Shown: positions 22,678 to 30,107 of the stretch, piece by piece
Layout of the letters: every line of letters begins with the position of its first letter
Position numbering within the stretch: the stretch's first letter is position 1
Assembly (NCBI GenBank): GCA_020061105.1
Contig: JAGUYW010000069.1
Span: 1 to 34,262, forward strand
DNA: 34,262 bases
DNA from: Anaerolineales bacterium
GTDB taxonomy: Bacteria > Chloroflexota > Anaerolineae > Anaerolineales > UBA4823
Direction of reading: 5' to 3'
Notes under the pieces: generated by a model
Database searches by the model: none
The model's input: the letters and a program-made list of their open reading frames with translations, nothing else
What the model was told of the DNA's origin: nothing
Translations under genes and position numbers: made by a program

Positions 22678-23772
22678 CTAGATCACAACCAGGCCGTTCA
22701 ACATCGCAAAGCCGCGCCCGTTGCGCATCCAGCGCTCAACCGGAAATTCGCGGATATAGCCATGCCCGCCCAGCACCTGCACAGCGCGGTCGGTGACCAT
22801 CATCGCCGCATCAGCCGCGCCTGTCAAAGCCAGGTAGGCAAATTTGCTGGCCTCGGGCTTCCCAGAATCTACCATCCAGGCCGCTTCCCATAACAGGCAG
22901 CGAATGGCTTCGATCTCGGTCGCCATTTCAGCGAGCATGAAAGCAATCGCTTGCTTTTGGGCTACTTTGACCCCAAATACATCGCGCTCTTTGGCGTAAT
23001 CGCGGGCATATTCCATGGCGCCGCGTGACAGGCCGATTGCCATCGCTGCCATCGCCAGGCGTGAAGCATCCAGGATTGGCGCAAACTCGTGCCCTTCCGC
23101 CCCGCCCAGGCGATCACTCTTTGCCACCCGCACCCCTTCCAGGTGGACACGGTAGAGCGGGAGAGCGTAAACACCCAGGGTTTTATCGCGCTCGCCCACT
23201 TTCAGGCCGGGTGCGTCTTTTTCCACAATGAAACCCTGGGTTTGGTCGCCCAGGCGAGCGTAGACAATCATAGCTTCGGCTGTGGAGGCGTAAGGAACAT
23301 ACATCTTCACACCGTTCAAAACATACCCATCCCCATCTTCAACAGCAGTCGTGTGCAAATCAAGGGGGTCGAAATCGAAGCTGGGTTCAATCAGGGCGGC
23401 AGTAAACGGCTGCCACTCAGCTTCGACCATCGGCGGCAGGTACTTTTGTTTTTGCTCTTCGCTGCCGGCCAATAAAATGGGGGTGGCAAACAGACCTGGG
23501 GTGAGCACAGCCAGGCCGCCAGCCAGGTCGCCATAGGCAAACTCTTCCGCAGCCAACACCCCGGTCACCGCCGAACGGTCTCCAAAACCGCCGTAGGCTT
23601 CTGGAATTGAGGCTTGCAAGAAGCCCAATTCCCAACCTTTCTCGATCAAGCGCGCCGGCAACTCTCCTGCTTCATCGGCGTCGTATGCCTGAGCACGCAA
23701 GTCGTTGACCGCGTAGCGGTTGATCGTGTCCAACAACATTTGCTGCTCTTCAGTAGGCTCAAAAGAATACAT
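22678..23772 (-). CDS. acyl-CoA dehydrogenase-like subunit lacking the catalytic glutamate
   Basis: This 364-residue protein has the acyl-CoA dehydrogenase fold and the FAD-contacting segment R263-x2-F266-G267...Q274, but the loop normally reading TEPGAGSD is IEPSFDFDP. The base position is also changed: MLNGL stands where IYEGT is expected, so the glutamate becomes N359, and the protein ends six residues later. The alternative base position used by isovaleryl-CoA dehydrogenase is S237. It is therefore probably inactive alone and may pair with the next gene product. Start ATG 23772 follows AGGAG; the 35 codons upstream belong to the intergenic region. Confidence 0.85.
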   Translation of the reverse strand: MYSFEPTEEQQMLLDTINRYAVNDLRAQAYDADEAGELPARLIEKGWELGFLQASIPEAYGGFGDRSAVTGVLAAEEFAYGDLAGGLAVLTPGLFATPILLAGSEEQKQKYLPPMVEAEWQPFTAALIEPSFDFDPLDLHTTAVEDGDGYVLNGVKMYVPYASTAEAMIVYARLGDQTQGFIVEKDAPGLKVGERDKTLGVYALPLYRVHLEGVRVAKSDRLGGAEGHEFAPILDASRLAMAAMAIGLSRGAMEYARDYAKERDVFGVKVAQKQAIAFMLAEMATEIEAIRCLLWEAAWMVDSGKPEASKFAYLALTGAADAAMMVTDRAVQVLGGHGYIREFPVERWMRNGRGFAMLNGLVVI

Positions 23773-23857
23773 GGTTTGCTCTCCTTTTCTTACTACAATT
23801 CTGCTGTTGATAGATTCCGAGAAAACTCTCCTGGTCGGCGATTCCAGGTTCTGGCAA

Positions 23858-23874
23858 ACGGGCAAATCGCCCGT
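23858..23874 (-). other. hairpin at the end of the TetR gene
   Basis: ACGGGC (23858-23863) pairs with GCCCGT (23869-23874) around AAATC, touching the TetR stop codon. Only a TTT follows on the minus strand, so it may be a weak terminator or an mRNA processing point between the regulator and the dehydrogenases. Confidence 0.35.
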
Positions 23875-24437
23875 CAACGTTTCAAAAGGCCTTGCAAAAA
23901 CAAGTCAGCAAATAAATGGGAAATAGTTTCCGCCGCCAGGGCGCCTTCAGGCCGGTACCAGGTGATCGTCCAATTTAACACACCCAGTAAGGCGCGCCCA
24001 GACATGCTGGGGTCGCGGCAATCAAAAACGCCCTGATCAACTCCATCTTGAATCAAATCCCGCCATAAACGCTCGAAACGATCTCTCCGAGGAAAATGGC
24101 GGGCTTGAAACTCCGGCTGTAAGGAGCGATGCTCAAGCAGCAAAACCGCAGCCAGGTCGCGATGTTCCAGCATGGTGGTCAGATATGCTTCCATCGCCTG
24201 GCGCAATTTCACATCAGGTGGGGTAGGCTGCGCCATCACCTGCTGCATGCGAGCGATTAACATCGCCATGGCCTGGTCTAGAACAGCCAATAAAATTTCT
24301 TGCTTGCTGGAAACGTGGTGATAGAGACTGGCTTTTTGCAGCCGGACAGCCTGGGCGATATCCTGCATGGAGGTAGCATGAAAGCCCTTCTGGCTAAAAA
24401 TTTGCGCCGCAGCTTCAAGGATTTCGTCACGCGTCAT
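23874..24437 (-). CDS. TetR-family transcriptional regulator
   Basis: This 187-residue protein has an N-terminal TetR helix-turn-helix (about 3-50: DEILEAAAQIFSQKGFHATSMQDIAQAVRLQKASLYHHVSSKQEILLAVL region) and a helical ligand-binding domain of the kind found in FadR/PsrA-like acyl-CoA-responsive repressors. By position it is the likely regulator of the downstream acyl-CoA dehydrogenases and fatty-acid oxidation genes. Its own promoter carries a palindromic site just past the predicted start of transcription, indicating autorepression. The ribosome site before ATG 24437 is weak (GTAGGG). Its ligand is not known; an acyl-CoA is the natural guess. Confidence 0.9.
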   Translation of the reverse strand: MTRDEILEAAAQIFSQKGFHATSMQDIAQAVRLQKASLYHHVSSKQEILLAVLDQAMAMLIARMQQVMAQPTPPDVKLRQAMEAYLTTMLEHRDLAAVLLLEHRSLQPEFQARHFPRRDRFERLWRDLIQDGVDQGVFDCRDPSMSGRALLGVLNWTITWYRPEGALAAETISHLFADLFLQGLLKR

Positions 24438-24448
24438 CGAGATACCCT

Positions 24449-24462
24449 ACCGAACGGTCGGT
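24449..24462 (-). promoter_or_regulatory. palindromic operator, probable TetR binding site
   Basis: ACCGAACGGTCGGT is a near-perfect palindrome: arms ACCGA and TCGGT are exact and only one inner pair is broken. It lies from about +4 to +17 of the predicted transcript, so a bound repressor would block the TetR promoter. Sites of the ACCGACCGGTCGGT kind are common for TetR regulators. Confidence 0.6.
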
Positions 24463-24472
24463 CGGCAATATT

Positions 24473-24501
24473 AGAATATCAAATTCACAGGTCTTTGTCA
24501 A
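24473..24501 (-). promoter_or_regulatory. promoter of the TetR gene
   Basis: On the minus strand a perfect TTGACA (24501-24496) is followed after 17 bases by TATTCT (24478-24473). Transcription would start near 24466. Confidence 0.65.
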
Positions 24502-24589
24502 GAGGTTTTGACGCATTGCGTAATACATTAGAAATTACTCACAAAATAAACACATCTCCAGGATCCTACTCTGTTTCTCGTTTCAGTAG

Positions 24590-24595
24590 TATATT
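24590..24595 (+). promoter_or_regulatory. -10 box (TATATT) close to the start of the MATE-like gene
   Basis: TATATT ends 8 bases before ATG 24604 and no Shine-Dalgarno is present in between, so the transcript would begin within about 2 bases of the start codon. This is a leaderless candidate. The -35 region is unclear. Confidence 0.35.
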
Positions 24596-24603
24596 TGGTT
24601 TCT

Positions 24604-25941
24604 ATGACAAGCGACTCCCCCGACCGTCCTCCTGTTCTTCCGCTGCGCCGCATCTTCTCCACCTGGGGGCCGCTGGCTGCCAGTTGGCTTTTAATGGGCG
24701 CTGAAATCCCCGCCCTCAGCATGGTCATCGCTCGCATGGCGAACCCAGAGATCAACCTGGCGGCTTTTAGCGGGGTTGTGTTTCCCCTGGCTTTGATCAT
24801 CGAAGCGCCCGTTATCATGCTGCTGGCGGCTTCGACTGCCCTCAGTCGCGACATGGCCTCTTACCTGCGTATCCGCCAATATATGCTCTGGTCGGGCGGA
24901 CTGCTGACTCTCCTGCACATCCTGGCGGCTTTTACCCCGCTGTATTATGTGATCGTGGAAGGCATCCTTAAAGCCCCCCAGGAAATCGTCGAACCGGCGC
25001 GCCTGGGCTTGATGATCATGACCCCCTGGACCTGGTCAATTGCTTACCGGCGCTTCAACCAGGGTGTGCTGATCCGGTTTGGCCATTCACCGGCAGTGGG
25101 CATCGGCACAGTGGTGCGCCTGTGCGCCGATGTGGTGGTTTTGTTGGTCGGATATTGGTTTTGGGATCTTCCCGGCATCGCAGTTGGCACGGCTGCCCAG
25201 GCGGTTGGCGTGATGAGTGAGGCGTTGTATGTCAGCCGAGTAGTCAAACCGGTCATCGAAAGGGAACTCAAACTGGCGCCTGCTGTAGACCCACCGCTCT
25301 CCTGGTCTGTTTTTTGGGCTTTCTATATCCCTTTAGTGATGACTTCGTTGCTCACCTTGCTGGTAAATCCAATCGGCAGCGCGGCCATCAACCGCATGCC
25401 GCTGCCGGTTGCATCCCTGGCGGCCTGGGGCGTGATTAACAGTTTCATCTTCATGTTACGCAGCTTGGGTATTGCCTTCAATGAAGTAGTCGTCGCCATG
25501 CTCGACCAACCGCGCTCGTCGCCCAGCCTGATGCGCTTTGCCAATATCCTGGCAGGGTTTACCACCCTTTCCCTGGTCATCCTGGCTGCTACGCCCCTCT
25601 CGAGCCTGTGGTTCGAAAAGATCATGGCGCTCTCGCCGAATCTTGTCCACCTGGCCAAATCCGGCGTGTGGTTGGCGTTGTCCTGGCCGGCCATCAGCGT
25701 GGTGCAAAGCTGGTACCAGGGCGTATTGTTATACGGCCGGCGCACGCGCGGCATTACCGAGTCGGTGGGTATTTACCTGACGACCAGTCTAATCGTCTAT
25801 TTGGCAGGCATTTTCCGCCAGGATTATATCGGCCTGGAAATTGCCCTGTATGCAGTCAGCCTCAGCCTTGTCACACAAACCGCCTGGTTGTGGCTGCGCT
25901 GCCGCCCTGCCTTGGCGACGCTCGTTGAAAGAGATCGCTAA
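24604..25941 (+). CDS. polytopic MATE/MOP-superfamily-like membrane protein
   Basis: This 445-residue protein has about 12 hydrophobic segments in two halves. The first half has the WGPLAASWLLMGAEIPALSMVIARM opening typical of MATE-like exporters (compare the ANKH and oligosaccharide-flippase branches of the MOP superfamily). It carries several charged loop residues but no motif that gives a substrate. Start ATG 24604 is chosen over a TTG three codons earlier. There is no ribosome site. The LysE-type exporter gene begins on the very next base after its stop, so the two are co-transcribed and may export related compounds. Family assignment is by overall appearance only. Confidence 0.65.
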   Translation: MTSDSPDRPPVLPLRRIFSTWGPLAASWLLMGAEIPALSMVIARMANPEINLAAFSGVVFPLALIIEAPVIMLLAASTALSRDMASYLRIRQYMLWSGGLLTLLHILAAFTPLYYVIVEGILKAPQEIVEPARLGLMIMTPWTWSIAYRRFNQGVLIRFGHSPAVGIGTVVRLCADVVVLLVGYWFWDLPGIAVGTAAQAVGVMSEALYVSRVVKPVIERELKLAPAVDPPLSWSVFWAFYIPLVMTSLLTLLVNPIGSAAINRMPLPVASLAAWGVINSFIFMLRSLGIAFNEVVVAMLDQPRSSPSLMRFANILAGFTTLSLVILAATPLSSLWFEKIMALSPNLVHLAKSGVWLALSWPAISVVQSWYQGVLLYGRRTRGITESVGIYLTTSLIVYLAGIFRQDYIGLEIALYAVSLSLVTQTAWLWLRCRPALATLVERDR

Positions 25942-26562
25942 ATGGACGAACTGCCGGCCATTTACCTTCAAGCAGCCACCATCGGCATGACCGCCGCGGT
26001 CGCGCCAGGCGCTCTGCTTACCTTTCTAATCAACCAGACTCTATTGGGTGGCTGGCGGCGGGGGGCGTTGGTGGCGTTATCCGTGTTGATCAGCGATCCG
26101 CCGATTGTGCTCAGCATCCTGTTCTTGCTCAACCAGCTTCCCGATCAATTCATCCGCTGGGTCAGCCTGGCTGGGGGCCTTTTCGTGCTCTATATGGCCT
26201 GGGGAATTTTCAAGTCTTTACAGAAGGAAACCCAACACCAGGCGCTGGAAGGTATGCCGCCATCCGCCCGGCAAACCTTATTGCGTGGGGCTATGATGAA
26301 CCTGCTCAGCCCAGGCGTTTACACATTTTGGACCTTGGCCTTAGGGCCCTTGTTATTGCAAGCCCTACGCCAATCGCCGGCGCATGGCGCAGCCTTCGTG
26401 GGCGGTTTCTACAGCGCTTTTATCGGCGGGATGTTAGCAGTGGCGGCGCTTTTCCACCAGGCGCGCCGCCTTGGTCCGGGCATTGTGCGCCGCCTGGCGC
26501 AGGTCAGTGTGATCGTTCTGGTCATTTTCGGGATCATTTTACTGCACCGTGGTTTAGTATAA
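25942..26562 (+). CDS. LysE/RhtB-family exporter
   Basis: This 206-residue protein has about six membrane segments and the LysE pattern: GMTAAVAPGALLTFLINQTLLGGWRRG at 12-38, an LISDPPIVL segment, and WVSLAGGLFVLYMAWGIFKSL (70-90). The LysE family exports amino acids or small polar metabolites by proton exchange. Its ATG directly follows the TAA stop of the MATE-like gene. Its own stop codon is part of the TATAAT box of the next gene. Confidence 0.82.
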   Translation: MDELPAIYLQAATIGMTAAVAPGALLTFLINQTLLGGWRRGALVALSVLISDPPIVLSILFLLNQLPDQFIRWVSLAGGLFVLYMAWGIFKSLQKETQHQALEGMPPSARQTLLRGAMMNLLSPGVYTFWTLALGPLLLQALRQSPAHGAAFVGGFYSAFIGGMLAVAALFHQARRLGPGIVRRLAQVSVIVLVIFGIILLHRGLV

Positions 26563-26563
26563 T
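26558..26563 (+). promoter_or_regulatory. -10 box (TATAAT) for the E1 dehydrogenase gene
   Basis: A perfect TATAAT contains the TAA stop codon of the LysE-type gene (26560-26562). Transcription would start near 26570, with AAGGAGAGG before ATG 26598. No good -35 is seen. Confidence 0.5.
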
Positions 26564-26597
26564 AAAGCCAGCATGATCTCACATTCAAGGAGAGGCA

Positions 26598-28703
26598 ATG
26601 CCTGAAACACAACAGCCAATGCACCAACCCGATTGGCTCGAAGTTGCCCGCCTGGTGCTGCTCTCGCGCCAAATCGATCTATTGGAAGAACAGCAGCTTA
26701 CCCCACAGGGCAAAGTCAAGTATCAGTTTTCAGCCGGCGGGCACGAGTTGACCCAAATCCTGGTTGCCCAGGCGCTCAACCACCCGCATGACGCCGCCTG
26801 TGTCTATTACCGCTCGCGCCCGTTTGTTTTAGCGTGCGGTCTGAGCGCCCAAGAGGCCCTGGCAGGCAATATGGCGCGCACGCGCTCGCCATCCGATGGG
26901 CGTGACGCCGGGGTGATGTATAACCTGCCGCGCCGCCATGGGCCGACCGTTTTACCCACTTCCGGAGATGTGGGCGCGCAATATACCCCAGCAGCCGGAT
27001 GGGCGCAGTCAATCGTTTACCGCCACAGCGTGCTCGGCGAAAGGGAGTGGCAAGGGGCGGTGGCTGTGGCGATGGGCGGCGAGGGCAGCGTGGCAGCCAA
27101 CGGTTTCTGGGCAGCGCTGAATATCGCCACCACCCTCAAACTGCCGATGATCTTTGTGATCGAAAACAACAGCTACGGCCTCTCGGTTCCGGCAAATTTA
27201 CAGACCCCCGGCGGCAATATCGCCGCCAACCTGGCCTCCTTTGGCAACTTGAAAATCATCGATGGCGACGGCGTTGAACCCAACGCCGCCTGGCAGGCCA
27301 TCCAGGAGGCCGTCCAACACGCGCGCAGCGGCGCAGGGCCGTGTCTATTGCATATGCGGGTAGTGCGCCTTTCTGGGCATACCTTCATCGACGACCAGGC
27401 CTATAAAAGCCCTGAACAGCGCCGAGACGAAGCCTTACGCGACCCGGTCAAACGCCTGTGCGAATACCATGCTTCGCCGCTCTTCCCCCCGCCGCTCGAT
27501 CCAGACCGGGCCTGCACCGAGAAAGCCGAAGAGTTATGCGAGTGCATGACCGCCGAAATCAAAGTCGAGTTAGCGCAAGCCTTGCAAGAAGCTGAAAACG
27601 CCCCAGAACCGGATCCAGGCAGCCTTACAAAATATCTGTTTTATGAGGGATCCATGCCTACGCAAGGCGGGTTGCGCCCGGAAAACGCCTTGCCGCCGGT
27701 TGGTTCACCCACGCCGCAGCCCGCAGGAGCGCGCATCAACCTGATCGATGCCGTGCGGCGCACGCTGGAAATCGAAATGCGCTTGAACCCGCGCATCCTG
27801 GTGTTTGGCGAAGATGTCGGCGTGAAAGGTGGCGTGCATGGCGCCACCCTGGACATGCAGGCGCATTTCGGCGTTGAACGGGTTTTCGATACCTCGCTCA
27901 ATGAAGATGGCATCATCGGGCGCGCCGCTGGCATGGCCTATGCCGGGCTGCTGCCAGTTCCTGAAATCCAATTCCGGAAATACGCCGACCCGGCGCACGA
28001 GCAGTTGCACGACCTGGGCTGGGTGCGCTGGCGCACCGCAAATCGATTTGCCGCTCCGTTGGTAGTGCGCATCCCGGTCGGCTTTGGCAAGAAGACAGGC
28101 GACCCGTGGCACTCCGTTACTGATGAGGCTACCTTCGCCCACATGCTTGGCTGGCGCATCGCCTACCCCAGCAACGCCGAAGACGCGGTTGGCCTGCTGC
28201 GCACTGCTTTACGCAGCGACGACCCGACCTTTTTCTTCGAGCACCGCGCTTTATTGGATACCTCGGAAGGAAGGCGACCTTATCCGGGCGATGACTACTG
28301 CCTGCCGTTTGGCCAGGCGGCGCAACTCACCCAGGGCGACGAACTGACCGTGATCACCTGGGGAGCCATGGTCGCCAGGTGCCTGCAAGCCGCCCGATCT
28401 TTCGAGGGCCGTGTGCGCCTGATTGACCTGCGCACGATTGTCCCGTGGGATCAGGATTTGGTTTTGGAGAGCGTTCGCCAGACCGGCAAAGTGCTGGTGG
28501 TGCACGAAGACATCCAGACCGCCGGCTTTGGCGCCGAAATCGTGGCGATCATCGCCAGCCAGGCCTTCACTTTCCTGGATGCACCTGTCGACCGTATGGC
28601 AACGCCCGATACACCCATGCCGTATAACCTGGGTTTGATGGACGCGGCATTACCATCGGTTGCACGCATCCAGGCCAAGATTGAAGCCCTGCTCGTATAT
28701 TAA
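26598..28703 (+). CDS. fused alpha/beta E1 component of a 2-oxoacid dehydrogenase
   Basis: This 701-residue protein joins both halves of a thiamine-diphosphate E1. Residues 1-335 are E1-alpha, with the cofactor motif GGEGSVAANGFWAALN...IENNSYGLS (about 160-195; GEG instead of the usual GDG). A linker of about 35 residues follows. E1-beta starts at about 375 (INLIDAVRRTLEIEM, FGEDVGVKGGVHGAT, EIQFRKYADPAHEQL) and ends with the transketolase C-terminal domain (HEDIQTAGFGAEI). Fused forms of this layout occur among branched-chain 2-oxoacid dehydrogenases. No E2 or E3 gene is in the window, so the acceptor must be encoded elsewhere. AAGGAGAGG precedes ATG 26598. Confidence 0.9.
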   Translation: MPETQQPMHQPDWLEVARLVLLSRQIDLLEEQQLTPQGKVKYQFSAGGHELTQILVAQALNHPHDAACVYYRSRPFVLACGLSAQEALAGNMARTRSPSDGRDAGVMYNLPRRHGPTVLPTSGDVGAQYTPAAGWAQSIVYRHSVLGEREWQGAVAVAMGGEGSVAANGFWAALNIATTLKLPMIFVIENNSYGLSVPANLQTPGGNIAANLASFGNLKIIDGDGVEPNAAWQAIQEAVQHARSGAGPCLLHMRVVRLSGHTFIDDQAYKSPEQRRDEALRDPVKRLCEYHASPLFPPPLDPDRACTEKAEELCECMTAEIKVELAQALQEAENAPEPDPGSLTKYLFYEGSMPTQGGLRPENALPPVGSPTPQPAGARINLIDAVRRTLEIEMRLNPRILVFGEDVGVKGGVHGATLDMQAHFGVERVFDTSLNEDGIIGRAAGMAYAGLLPVPEIQFRKYADPAHEQLHDLGWVRWRTANRFAAPLVVRIPVGFGKKTGDPWHSVTDEATFAHMLGWRIAYPSNAEDAVGLLRTALRSDDPTFFFEHRALLDTSEGRRPYPGDDYCLPFGQAAQLTQGDELTVITWGAMVARCLQAARSFEGRVRLIDLRTIVPWDQDLVLESVRQTGKVLVVHEDIQTAGFGAEIVAIIASQAFTFLDAPVDRMATPDTPMPYNLGLMDAALPSVARIQAKIEALLVY

Positions 28704-28787
28704 CCAGGAGCGAAGCATCTCCACGCATCGACTGCATAATTTTGCAAAATGCCAGCGCCAGGCTTCGCCCTGCATAGGAAACCAGCG

Positions 28788-30107
28788 ATGCAATTACCCA
28801 AGCCAGTCATCGCCCGTGTGACAGGGCGCAATCGCCTGCTCTTGGCGCTGATGATCGTCCTGGCAGCCCTGGCGCTGTTGGATGATTACCAGGGCTGGCG
28901 CTTTCTGCTGCTTGGTTTGGGCGGAGCCTGGTGGTTGAGCTATGCCTGGGCGCGCTCGCTGGCAGAACGTTTACGCCTGCAGCGAGAAATGCGCTTTGGT
29001 TGGGCGCAGGTTGGCGACCAGCTCGAAGAGCGTTTCAGCCTCTCGAACAGCGGACAATTTCCCGGCTTGTGGGTCGAAGTGGTCGACCATTCGAATATCC
29101 CCGGCTACCAGGCCAGCGCCGTTACCGGCATCGACGCCGGGTCTCGGAACCAATGGCGCACCCATGGGGTATGCAGCCAGCGTGGCCTGTTCACCCTCGG
29201 GCCAACCAGCCTGCATGCCAGCGATCCACTCGGCCTGTACCAGGTGGAAATCCACGACCCGCGCTCGACCACCCTGATGATCACCCCGCCAATCGTGCCA
29301 TTGCCTGAAATTCGAGTTGCCCCGGGCGGGCGCGCCGGCGAAGGCAAGCCGCTGCCCAACGCCCCTGAGCGCACTGTCAGCGCCGCCAGCGTGCGCCAAT
29401 ACAGCCCTGGCGATAGCCTGCGCGATGTGCACTGGCGCACTTCGGCGCGTCGCGACCAATTCTACGTGCGCCTGTTCGAAAGCACCCCCTCGGGCGACTG
29501 GTGGATCCTGCTAGACCTGGAAGCTGGCAGCCAATACGGGCAGGGCGACCATTCGACCGCCGAGCATGGCGTGATATTGGCGGCTTCGCTAGCCGATCGC
29601 GGCCTGCGCCTGGGTCGAGCCGTTGGCCTGGCAGCGCAAAGCGGCGGCGAACATCCATTCTTGGCCTTTCTACCGCCGCGCCAGGGCGATGTGCAGCGTT
29701 GGGAAATCCTGCGTTCGCTGGCATTGGTGCAACCCTGCCAACGCTCCTTGCGAGAGCTATTAAACGGATTGCGTCCAACCCTGGGGCGCTACACCAGCCT
29801 GGTGATCATCACCGCAAACGTTCAGGGAGAATGGCTGGACAGCCTACTGGCGCTGCGCTGGCTGGGCGCCACCCCCACCGTGCTGCTGCTCGATCCGTAT
29901 GCCTTTGCCGGCGGCCCAAGCGCTCAACCGTTGGGGCGGCAGTTAAACGAGTGGGGAATCTACCACCAGGTCATCACCCCCGACCTGCTCGACCGCCCGG
30001 AAGCCCGCCCAGGACATAAAGGTCAATGGCAGTGGCGCATCTCACCCAGCGGGCGCGCCATCGCCGTCAACCCATCCGGCGAAACCTCCTGGAGGCCGCT
30101 GCAGTGA
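28788..30107 (+). CDS. DUF58 membrane-anchored protein
   Basis: This 439-residue protein has two N-terminal membrane segments (about 12-50) and the DUF58 hallmark VRQYSPGDSLRDVHWRTSARRDQFYVRLFE at about 200-230, followed by a vWA-like domain (WWILLDLEAGSQYG). DUF58 proteins usually sit beside MoxR ATPases and transglutaminase-like membrane proteins; their exact role is unknown. The start at ATG 28788 has AGGAAA about 8 bases upstream. An earlier in-frame ATG at 28749 has no ribosome site but lies 9 bases after CATAAT, so a leaderless longer form is possible. The stop TGA overlaps the next start as GTGA. Confidence 0.85.
   Translation: MQLPKPVIARVTGRNRLLLALMIVLAALALLDDYQGWRFLLLGLGGAWWLSYAWARSLAERLRLQREMRFGWAQVGDQLEERFSLSNSGQFPGLWVEVVDHSNIPGYQASAVTGIDAGSRNQWRTHGVCSQRGLFTLGPTSLHASDPLGLYQVEIHDPRSTTLMITPPIVPLPEIRVAPGGRAGEGKPLPNAPERTVSAASVRQYSPGDSLRDVHWRTSARRDQFYVRLFESTPSGDWWILLDLEAGSQYGQGDHSTAEHGVILAASLADRGLRLGRAVGLAAQSGGEHPFLAFLPPRQGDVQRWEILRSLALVQPCQRSLRELLNGLRPTLGRYTSLVIITANVQGEWLDSLLALRWLGATPTVLLLDPYAFAGGPSAQPLGRQLNEWGIYHQVITPDLLDRPEARPGHKGQWQWRISPSGRAIAVNPSGETSWRPLQ

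Noticed and set aside
23773-23877. Longer acyl-CoA dehydrogenase start at 23877
   Set aside because: The extra 35 residues are unlike the family, and AGGAG stands directly before ATG 23772.
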